From Phytoseiulus persimilis (lineage: Eukaryota > Arthropoda > Arachnida > Mesostigmata > Phytoseiidae): DNA of 64,000 nucleotides. Position numbers and translations under genes: made by a program. The stretch spans positions 620,001 through 684,000 of the forward strand of contig CM075101.1 in NCBI GenBank assembly GCA_037576195.1, written 5' to 3'. The notes under the pieces were generated by a model. The model was not told the origin of the DNA and searched no databases. It saw nothing but the letters and a program-made list of their open reading frames with translations. The first letter of the stretch is position 1, and every line of letters begins with the position of its first letter. Positions 36,236-46,024 of the stretch are shown here, one piece after another.

Positions 36236-37080
36236 ATGAGCTTCAGAGTTGACATACTGCAACTCAGTATGGCGCCTCCTGGCAACACCAGGAAGCCAGT
36301 CCTGGTGGCGTCAGCCGACACACGCAAGAGGATGGAAACATCCCAGCGAGAGGCAGGCAAATGGGCGCTAGGACAGCCATCCTTCAACATAGCGAATGAG
36401 TTTGTTGAGGGAGAACTGAGCTGGGCTTCATACAAAAGCAGAGAAGCCGAAAGTGAAATATTATACTTTTCCAGAGTCGGACAAATGTCCAGACATAGAT
36501 GGCCAAAACTGATGTTAGGGGCAGTGGAAACATGCAACATATTTAGCTCAGCATACAAGAGAATGCTACACCTCAATAGGATGTACGAATGTGAGAACAT
36601 CGAAGCTCCGAAATCGACAGGGGGTGGTAGAAGCTGGAGATCCTTCCGCAAAGAGATGGAAGGATAGGTCAGAACATATACGGAGAAGGAATGTAGAGTA
36701 GGGATGGGAAGTGAATCCAGCTTGGAAAGATACAGGAAATACAAGAAGCAGAGAGGCACGATAGACCATACATAAGACAACTCCAGAGGTAACACGCTCA
36801 TTGCCAATGCAAGAGCGGGCTTCCTCTACACCAACTCTTTCAGAGCGAGATTCGAAGAACTTGATGGTGAATGTGCTCTATTCGGACATCACACAGAGTC
36901 CCCGGAACACGTGATAATGGAGTGCGAGGAAAACAGCGGAATGAAGCGGAGATCTGCAGAAGACTAGGCCTGCATGAAGACTCAACGAGAGGAAATGTAG
37001 AGCGCACCAAACGGAGTCTTGAAAGATGGGAGAGAGCAACGAAAGGGCACATCCCACGCTCTTGCAAGATCAACGACTGA
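36236..37080 (+). mobile_element. Non-LTR retrotransposon 3' fragment (reverse transcriptase tail)
   Basis: A plus-strand frame (36236-36667) contains a C-terminal RT-type segment (REAGKWALGQPSFNIANEFV, then a Trp-Ala-Ser-Tyr and RHRWPK stretch). It matches the 'RWALG...ANEA..G..GWSS...R' pattern of CR1/RTE-like elements abundant in ticks and mites. About 200 bases on, in another frame, GECALFGHHTESPEHVIMEC gives a Cys-X3-(Gly/His)...His-X4-Cys knuckle as found at the end of such proteins. Frameshifts and stops separate the two, so it is dead. The 296-codon frame on the opposite strand is its antisense shadow. It lies just beyond the 3' end of the ANKRD gene. The clade assignment is tentative. 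Confidence 0.6.
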
Positions 37081-37299
37081 CAATCCTAACCAGCAAAGTG
37101 TACTCTTCCCGCGCCCGGGGTTTCTGACATATAACGAAATGTATGTTGGCAAGAAAGGGTTGATGAACCAATCAATCAGATGGAAACATCAAGGTTCTCC
37201 GGCCAGAGAGGCAGTTCGAAGCGTGAACGACGGAAAATAGAGAGTCACGTGTCTTAAAGCGAAGTCCCGCCTCGGCGGAACGGGCCCCAGTTGAGGCTT

Positions 37300-37305
37300 T
37301 TTATT
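37300..37305 (-). other. Candidate polyadenylation signal of the ANKRD gene
   Basis: AATAAA on the minus strand, about 92 bases beyond the stop codon at 37397. Confidence 0.5.
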
Positions 37306-37396
37306 TACAAAACAACTTGTCTGAAAATATAGTGTACCCATGCAACTCAATCGATACGAATCACAACCTAGTTACAGAAGAGTGAATTCGGGTGGA

Positions 37397-40300
37397 TTAC
37401 GAAGGTAACAGTTCGAAATCGTCATTCACTTCGACCATGGGAACACACAAACTGATGTCCAGAGCGCAAATCCCTTCTCGAACATCAGCCTTGCTATCGA
37501 CCGCGAGGGTTTTCAGAGATTCTTCGAGTCGTTGCTTGGCATTCCACTCCCAATCCATCTTTTGTACGGCTCGCAGAGCTTCCGTTTCACTGTGATGCCT
37601 CAGGAGCATAGCCTCTTTGTTCCGTTCCCATTTATCCTCTACATCTTGTAGCCAGGATGTGAACACTCGTCCGTTGTAGCGGCTCAGGTCCTTCTTATCG
37701 TTCTCCAGGAGCGGATTAATTGCTGTCATGCCGGTTCGGGGGTTGTACAAATTCGATTCTGGGTCTAGGGTGTTGTAAATCTCGAGGTCCCGGAGCACGC
37801 CGGTCACAGAAAGGGGAATCTGCAACGGAGAAATCGCTCGTCATCTCAACTTGACCGAGCACGAATACAGTGAGACAGGGTTCGCGTCCCGAGCCACCCA
37901 CCGTTTGCCCCGCTGCAGCGCGCGCCGCTTGAGCGTTCACTCGGAGCAGTTCTTGCTCACAAGCCAGGATGATTTTATCTTTCTCCATGACGTGCTGTAA
38001 GCGCAGGCGATATCGCTCGTCTTCCTGCTGCTGAAACAGCTCCTTTAATTCGGCTGGAAGGCCCGGTGGTGGCGGAAAACGGGGCACACTCAAACGAGAA
38101 GCCGGACTGCTATCCAGAGCATATGTGCATCTGGAAATCCCGCGTGGAGACCGTCATTCGGATGTGGTCGGATCGCGTGTATTCGATCGGTCGGAATACT
38201 CCATCGATACCAAGCTCTCAGAGAAACCTACTTGTTGAGAAGGAATTTTTTGAAGTGTTTCGGGGCTTCTGGCTTTATGGATGCTTCTATTTGAGCGATG
38301 CGTCGCTTATCAACAACACGACGGATGTTTTTCAGCGCCTGATAGGGATTGAACATCGTCGACGGTTCCCCAAAGTAATCTCTCGTCGGAGCCGGCTCCG
38401 GAGGGGGCAAAGATTCCTGGGTTTCTTCATCGTTTGTGACCGTGCAGGGCCTGGGAAATCAAATGTTGGAATTCAGTTGGATCAGCTCCCAAAATATGGA
38501 AATACAGAAGATATTTCGTTGTCGTTTCCCCCCCTTCACGTCCGTCATTGGGGTCGGTAGATGGGCCCTGACCATCCTGAACTCAATGGTAGCCCCGAGT
38601 TCCAAAGGGGGGGGGGGGGGGAATCCAACCCTCACGGTTCGTGACGTTCAAAAGAACACATGTTATATGAAAGCCTCCCGGAGAGAACATGACAGCGTGG
38701 AAATTTGGATCACACCGGGATTCAAGTGAGCTGCATACCGATGTCTGATTAGCTCCGTGAAGTTCAGATATGAAACTGTCCTCACAACCTGATTCGATGA
38801 AATCAACCCTAACGAGGTATAATAACTTCCAGATAATAAGAGGCTCCAAAAATTTCTAGCACGATTGTGCTCTGTTCGCCCCAGCATGAGCACGTGCGGG
38901 AGTAGGCGAGGGAAGAGATTGATATACGACTGGGCCTCAACTGGAATGCGACGGGGCGAACCGCAGGTGGAGCGCCCTGTGGGACAGCCTCAAAAATCAG
39001 AGAACGTCGCGTCCCCCGAGGGTTCCCCTGGCGACCCTCGAATGAAAATCTTGACCAATTTCAATGGAAACCTGACCATTTCCCTCAAACAGGGGTTCCG
39101 GGAAAAGCCACCGGCTCATATTCTGATGTATTTACTTTTCGCTACTCGTGGTAGATGATGCTCTACTGGTATCTCTCTGGTTTGCGGCTGCAGCTGCGGT
39201 GCCCCTGGTGTTCCTCATTTTTCTTTTACGCGGATGTGTTTTCCCAGTTGTCGGGGCCAGGGCTTCCTCGGACTAAAAAATGGTATGAATCATTAGCATT
39301 CGGGGATGAGTTAGTGAAAAATTTCGGGCCGGACTGGTTAGAAATGAGGCTGACCTGTTCGTCATTATCGTGCTGCTGCGCCCTCTGACTGCTGCGGGTC
39401 ACTCGCTTGCTCTCTTCTCGTTGCTCCTTCGTCTCCAGAGGTGAATTCGAAGCCGGACTTGAAGGTTGGGGTGAGCTGGCTGCAAGTTCGATTCTGGGCT
39501 TAGTCACAGCTCAAGCCTCCCTTCGATCTGTTCCGTTCAAAGCAAAACTAACGAGTTTAAAATGAATCAGCGTACTCCAAAGAGGCGAACACATATTGCT
39601 CAAGGTAAATGCAAAAACATTTCAAACCAAGCGAATGGTGCTCGCACGACGCTCGGAGCAGTCGCAGACTTTGCTTCCGCAAAGATCAACGATCTGGAGA
39701 GCGGAACCTTACTGAAGTTTTGATGAGAGCTGTCTCTAGTTCAGAATTCAGACAAGAAGAAGCTAGTCACCTGCTAGCGGACTATTGACGATATACGGTA
39801 GCTGTTTCCCTTTTGAAATTGGCACTGCAGGCACATCGTTGGTGACTTCTTTCTCTCCTGACAACTGAGGCAGGACAATTTTCAGAGGCGGTACTCTGAG
39901 TCCATCCAGCGCGCAACCATCCTTTTCTTGAGCCTCTACATCGCTGCAACTGCTGTTGCTTTTGTCATTGGTCTTATGCTGATCCGTCGGCGGTGGTTTG
40001 TCCTTCGATGACTCTTCTTGCGAAACAGCGCTCTGAGTTCCCTGGGTCTTGGGGTCATCCTTCCGAACGCCTTTCTGCTTTTTAGGTCTCGGGGAACGAG
40101 CGCTCGCTTTGCCCGTTTCAGCCTTGGGCTTGTCAGAGGCAGTTGCTCGTTCCAGTGTTGAGCCCGGCGCGGGGGAGGCGTCTTTCTCAACGCTCCGTCG
40201 CCGTTTCTTGCCCTGGAGAGGCTTCTGGTCGGACTCAGCGGTGTCAGAGTCCTCTGCTCGGTCTTCCTTGGCGCCCGTCGCGTCTGCCGATCCGGGGTTC

Positions 40301-42635
40301 CCGGCTGCGCTCTCCCGTTCGGGATTCGTTTCCGCTTCCGCAGATTTGATCATAACTACGTCCTTGGCGCCGTTCTGTCTCTCGGCACCGGCTTCGTTCC
40401 TGGGACAGTCGGCAGACTGGCCAGCCTTCGACAGAGACTCCTCGGAGGCACTGAGGAGGCAACAACGCGATATTAGACAATTGGAAAACTATGACCGCGC
40501 AAAAGTCTCTGGGTTTCCCGAAACGAGGAACGAACAACCTCGATGGCGCTCACCCAGGACTGCTAGTCGTCGCTCCTTCCTCAGACATGGACGCGGCAGT
40601 CGAGACAGCTTGGCTCGACGAAGTGACCGTTTCGGTAACTGGAACTTCTGCTGCGACCGATTCGGACATATCCGTCACGTATGTCACGTCGACGCTCTTG
40701 ATGATGTTCGACTCCTCTGTTTGCTGCTGCAATTGCTCCGATTCGAAATCCCGACTCTCTGGTTTGAATAGACCTCGCCGGCATCCGCCAACTGCAAAGG
40801 AATCCAAGAACTCTGTCGAGACCCCAGCATACAGGTGATTCGAACAAGCTTCGAAAGGGAACGCCGAACCTGTATGAAAACCAGTCTTGCAAAATACATA
40901 CACAGAGGTGCACGAGGAGTTCCGGGAGACGTGTCGGTCTCGAATTTGGTGGGCGAGTTATGTTGAGCGAGAACCTCAACAACTTTGGGGTTAATAGAAA
41001 GCTCGAGGGCGGTCTTGCCCTCGGCTGTCAACGCTTTGGGATCAGCTCCGTATCGGAGTAGAAGCTTGACGATTTGTAAATGGGAATTCACTGCCGCGTC
41101 GTGGAGCGGGGTGAATAGATTCAGTTCACCCCGCGCGTTGACGTTCGCTCCTGAGGCTATCAGGAGTCTGGCAACTTTGTACCACCCTCGGTTACTAGCC
41201 TCGTGGAGCGGGGTCCACCCCGCATGATCTGACGTGTTAACGCTTGCCCCTTGCTCGATGAGTCTTTTCACCTAACGGCGGAAAAAAAGAGCGTCTTAGG
41301 AGGTTCACATCTGAGAATTCATCTCGAGAGCTCGCTCTCGATTGGCGTTGGCGCTGCTGCTAGATCGCGACGCAGACCCAATGAATCCACACTCTTACTT
41401 GTTCGTAATCACCGTTGATGCATGCTACGTGCAGAGGAGTCTCCCCACGGATGTTACGTCTCTCGCTCCGTTGGTCTTTTGGGGTGGTTGGGTTTTTGGG
41501 CGAATTTTTCAATGGCTCAGTGTCTGAAAAATAACATCACATGGGAACCTGAGCCGCTGCCTTGATTCTGAATGTCATCGTGACTACGGCAGGGGATACC
41601 GCTCCGGATCTGCATTCACGGCTCTCTGTTCGGAACTTTTTCCGCATTCGTGTTTCGAAGGTAATGTTCGCAAGATAACGTCATCGACTTCCATGAACCC
41701 TTGTGCGCCGCCGCAGAGGTTGCTCCGATGCCCAGCAGATTGGACCAGGCGAAAAGTGAGCCCGCAGGTTTGCCCCACCGTGATTTTCTTGAAAGCTAGA
41801 GGAGTCATTGCGTGGTCCTCTTCAGCTTGGATGTGATAGCCGATATTTCCCCTCAAAACCACGGTGTTCCCCGGTCCACGAGCTCCATGTGATCTTTTCT
41901 CCCCATCAAGTCCCATTACCTCCTCAGAAGCAGCATTGTACGAACGAGAAAACGTCACGTGATCCCCACGAGGGCTTTTCGTAGATCAACTTAGTTCTAC
42001 CACAATCGCGGCGAATTTTGACGATCGACGATTTCAGCATTGAGTCTCCATGCCATTCATCGCCTCTACACACATACCCAACAACTGTAAACAAAGACGG
42101 TGGCAACAGCAGCGCCATCCGTCTACGAGAAGCGGCCCCGAGAATTCGAGCTGCGGTGAGCCCGTGAACTACGCTCAACGCCGCTAGCCGCGGATTTTGA
42201 AAAGAACTATTTTGGTTGGTGTGAAACCTACTACGGAAACGCCTAAGACTGAGCCGGATCCACCGCCGGATTTTTCGAGGTGAACGGCTGGGCATTTGTG
42301 AGCGACGTCTGCGAGTTACCATGAGCCATGATGTTGGCCCGTCCGGAGGCGACGGCGATTACGTTCTGGAGCTTTCTACTCTAGCCAAGAACATCCTCTG
42401 AGATAACGCGACACTGTCATATCGAAGCCCACCACATTTGGTTCGACGCGAGTCGCCGCATCGCTCCATCCTGATCACTGACCTGCAGATATTTGACGGA
42501 GAATATTCAATTGCTGTCTCTCAGAAAGGGGGGCTTTCCCACCGGAACCGGTGTTCAAAGTTGAGTTTCGAGAGGCATCGGGGTGAGTACTAAGTGGAGT
42601 TCCGCAGCTATTCTCCGAGCCCCCGCTGCCGCCTA
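37397..42635 (-). CDS. ANKRD11/12-like: ANKRD11/ANKRD12-type ankyrin-repeat protein (5' end incomplete)
   Basis: Ten minus-strand exons join in frame: 42635-42483, 41523-41399, 41271-40914, 40791-40554, 40450-39771, 39509-39355, 39266-39136, 38450-38232, 38106-37902 and 37819-37397. They give at least 894 aa. The first exon seen holds APLSERQQLNILRQISA, matching the N-terminal PLSERQQ motif of ANKRD11/12. Next come about three ankyrin repeats (RGETPLHVACINGDYEQ; GWTPLHEASNRGWYKVARLL; TPLHDAAVNSHLQIVKLLLR), a Ser/Lys/Glu-rich low-complexity middle, a HPRKRK basic motif, and the conserved C-terminus (FPPPPGLPAELKELFQQQ; SWLQDVEDKWER; VPMVEVNDDFELLPS). Vertebrate family members are chromatin co-regulators of 2000-2600 aa that bind nuclear-receptor co-activators and HDACs. 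Here the middle is only about 400 aa. The exon carrying the start codon, upstream of 42635, was not identified. Confidence 0.9.
38607..38621 (+). repeat. G homopolymer run in ANKRD intron
   Basis: Fifteen consecutive G residues inside the intron between 39136 and 38450. Similar G or C runs are at 7741, 18084, 34336, 52827 and 59655. Confidence 0.8.
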
Positions 42636-43774
42636 CTGAAATTCCGCAAATTCGAATTGTTCTTAGGAAGTTGTTCACCGAGCTCACGCAAACCGCAGGG
42701 ATCCACGTCTACCCGACGTTCTCAGAGAACTCTCTACTCACGGCACTTACTCCGGTGTCTTCGCTTTGTGGCTGGTGGGGTGTTGACACAATCCTGATGG
42801 GGAAACGTAGGCTTATGAGTATGTACCTAGGTAAATCTGGGAGAATTCGAAGTTATCCCTGTGAGGCGAATCACCGCGAGCAAAGAACAACACTAAAGAA
42901 TTGCGTCGAAAACGATCAATCTGAGGGAATCGACACGAGCCACTCCGCGAAGCCTACCTAGGGATATGAGATTTGGGAACGAACCATCACTCAGAAGCAT
43001 AGTCAGCCAGATTGATTAGCTCGTTAGGTTTGCCACTGAGCAGCATGTTCACCAGCTTCGGAGCCGAAAGCGCTATTGTCCACTGGTCACAATGAGGGAT
43101 CTAGAGCTGCGCAGATAGATGCTCCACTGGCTCACACCGGGTTCGCAAACTCCGATTCGTAGTCGCCCATCTTCATTCGCAGCGACGTATCAAAACATCC
43201 AAAAGTCCATTTCACTCTAAAGCGAGCGAGTTTGCGCCAAAACCGGCGCCGTAACAACAACAGATCACGCCGCAGACAGACTAGCTGCGACTCTTATCAC
43301 ATCGGACGTCAGCGGAGCGGCAATCGAATCAGTCGTAAACTCCACTGCTGGAGAAGCGGACAAGACGAGCTCTCTCGTTCGAAAACGGAGCCCATACGAG
43401 GAGAATCGGAGCACGAGCGCAGGAAACGAAGCCAGACCCAGTGCATATCGAGCCCGCGGTAGAATCAACTCTCGCCGACAGACCAAGATGGCTGGTCCCG
43501 TCAACAGAACACACGAGGTCCTCGAGCGCGAAAAGTTGCTCATCTGAGGCGTCGCAGAGTTTCCCACACTTTTGACTTCCTGTTCTGAGGGTGCTTGAAA
43601 TTATCAGGAAGACGTTCACCTGACTCTCTGCATCAAGATGTCAGATTCGCAACCAGGTGGGAAAGTATGAAGCAGATGTTCGAGAACACCCATGACATTT
43701 AGATGATCATAGTGATGCAGAGTCATGAAGAACATAATTCCTCACTTTTGGCGGGTATCTAACCAGCTTCTCTC
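42636..43774. other. Intergenic region between divergent ANKRD and TP53RK genes
   Basis: The two genes are transcribed away from each other, so this 1.1 kb should hold both promoters and the missing first ANKRD exon(s). I see no clear core promoter motif. Open frames on both strands lack recognisable content. Confidence 0.45.
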
Positions 43775-45020
43775 ATGTTCCGTTTTTTAGAACTGTTGAC
43801 CGAACGAAAAACCTTGCTGATGCAAGGGGCGGAATCGCGTGTGTTCGAAGGAACATTTTGCGGTCGGAGCGCGGTTTTCAAGGAACGATTCAGGAAGAAG
43901 TACAGACTCCAGCAGTTGGATGATCATCTCACGAGAGTATGCCGCTTCCATAACAGGCTCTCTCCGATGCAAAGTTTCAGAGATCCCCGAAAGAAACCAG
44001 AATTGAGTCGAGATTCATCAATTGATCCATTTCGCAGGAGCGGATTAGGAATGAAGCTCGCAGTCTCTTCCGATGTCAGTCAGCTCAGATCCCCGTCCCA
44101 ACCTTGTTCGAGGCAGATCTGCATAGTCGGCAATTGATCACCGCCAAAGTCGAGGGTTCCACGGTGAAACAACTGCTGTTTGAAGCCGAGAAACAGAATG
44201 ACTCACAGAAGATCGAGGATCTGCTCCTAAAGGTGCAACTATCATATACCCTCATTCCCCCGATTTGGGTATTTTCAACATACATCGCATATTTTGAATA
44301 TGAACTTACAAGGCACAATCGAACCCGCCCATGAGAGTTCTTTTCCGAAGCCAAAACTAGCCGAAGCCCTTGAGTTCCTCCACATGAGTTTTCAATATTC
44401 GTCTGCATGGACAATGAGAATACGGAGCAGTCGTTGAATTTCCGAGTCTCTTTCAAGCGGCTTCGACTTCAATCTTGTGAAGAGCGTATTTCGGATCCTG
44501 GTACTTTGTGCCTTCTCTCGGGAACTTTCACACTCATTCTCTCTTGGGACTTTTGAGCAGGTTGGACGAGTGATAGGACAACTGCACAGGATCAACGTAA
44601 TCCACGGTGATCTCACTACGTCGAATATGATGTTCCACGATGGTAAAATAGTCCTGATCGATTTCGGACTCAGCTCCATATCAGAGAAAGTCGAAGAGAA
44701 GGCGGTCGATATTTACGTTCTGGAGAGGGCTTTCGGAAGCACACACCCGAATCTAGAATCCAGGTAGGATCCAGGAACGAATCTCATTTACCCTTCGATG
44801 TCGCGACATCTCATGGGTCGGGATAAGCGGACTTGACCGATTGAATTTCAAGTTCCGAATATGAGGTCTTCTCTTCATACAAACTCATTTCCGATATTTC
44901 AGATTCCCCGTCGTCATCAACGCATACACGGAGTCCATGGGGAAGAAGTCCGGACCGGCTGTGATCCATAAATACGACGAGGTGAAACTCCGCGGGCGGA
45001 AGAGAACCATGGAAGGATAA
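43775..45020 (+). CDS. TP53RK: EKC/KEOPS complex kinase TP53RK (PRPK/Bud32)
   Basis: Four exons (43775-43936, 44038-44232, 44561-44763, 44903-45020) join to 225 aa. The protein is the small atypical kinase/ATPase of the KEOPS complex, which supports N6-threonylcarbamoyladenosine (t6A) formation on tRNAs together with the OSGEP/Kae1 subunit. Seen: the glycine-poor N-lobe motif QGAESRVFEG, AVFKERF with the probable ATP-binding lysine, the catalytic loop IHGDLTTSNM (Asp about 136), LIDFGL (DFG Asp about 153), DIYVLERAF, and the diagnostic basic C-terminus RGRKRTMEG. Human TP53RK is about 253 aa and archaeal Bud32 about 220, so length is normal. The start at 43775 is the first usable ATG, but the TTTTTTAG just after it could be an acceptor and a further 5' exon is possible. 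The third exon could begin at 44558 instead (one extra Gln). Confidence 0.95.
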
Positions 45021-45060
45021 CGGAAGTCTTGTCGAGGAAACTTCTAATCGGAAAAATGTA

Positions 45061-45066
45061 AATAAA
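45061..45066 (+). other. Candidate polyadenylation signal of TP53RK
   Basis: AATAAA 41 bases after the TP53RK stop codon, in the expected position for a compact 3' untranslated region. Confidence 0.6.
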
Positions 45067-45892
45067 TTCTTCTTCGTTTTTCACCCTGAACCGATTCATG
45101 GACTCTGGGACATGAGCTTGAGCTGCCGTTGAGCACCTTTCTGAGCCACCTGATCCAGTCGAATATCCGAGATTCGACATTCAACAACGGTCCGTGGGGA
45201 AGAATCTTCAGGGTTTATTGAGACCCAGCCGCACAGTCAGACTTCCACGATCTGAAATCTTATGATTTCTTTTCGAATCGAACCAGGTTGTGCGCGATAA
45301 GAGACGGTTTTCATGAGCACTCCAGTTGTACTCTTCCGGAGAATCTCTCAGCCACGATCGTTCAGGATGACACATTAGAGAGAACTGTCGATATTTTACA
45401 GACCGGAGATCTTCGTCTGTTTCCCGCCAGGGAGCTTCTCTCGCGGAGACCATCCCAAACCGCCGGCAAGCTAACGCCTCAGTGTTTGTCTGCGGTGATG
45501 GGCTCGAGTTCAGCAGTACTGCATCTAGAGAGGAGGAGCAGAGCGCCTGGAGATGTGCTCCTATTTCTATTGCACCGCCTTACCGCGCGTATCTCCGCTC
45601 TTTTGAACACCTCTCCTAGTCTATCCTGTTTCGCTTCAATTGGTCTCTCGGTAGACCAAGCCGGTTCAGTCCCTAAGCCGTATCCGGGGCAAACAACCTG
45701 ATCGTTGAGTGGCGCATTGCGACATCGATCCCGAAGATAGATATGCCCTCCTCCTCACGTATTCCCGTGATCGGAGGCCCTGAATGAAGGGATCAGCGGC
45801 GAGGGTGTCACTCGACATCCGCGTGCAGGTGCTAACATTCGTCAACGATCGCTCAGAGCATGACCATGAGCTTCCACCAGAACCGGATGTAA
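45067..45892. other. Region between convergent TP53RK and Patched-domain gene
   Basis: No conserved coding segment was seen. The genes converge, so this should be 3' flanking DNA of both. Confidence 0.45.
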
Positions 45893-45898
45893 TTTATT
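45893..45898 (-). other. Candidate polyadenylation signal of the Patched-domain gene
   Basis: AATAAA on the minus strand, about 127 bases beyond the stop codon at 46025. Confidence 0.5.
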
Positions 45899-46024
45899 CG
45901 CGGAGACACATTGTACAACTGTCTTCGATGATGTACTGGGATGGGAACCACTTCATTCCAAGATACCATCCGTTTGGTATGGTGATGATATGGTTTCCGC
46001 TTCACTTCACGGAATCGATCTGGA

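Noticed and set aside
35917-36807. 296-codon open frame on the minus strand
   Set aside because: It is antisense to the non-LTR retrotransposon fragment. The plus-strand frame carries the recognisable motifs, and this frame has no domain.
41924-42322. Arg-rich 132-codon minus-strand frame as an ANKRD exon
   Set aside because: The exons on either side (42483 and 41523) join directly in the correct phase, and this Arg-rich frame has no equivalent in the family.
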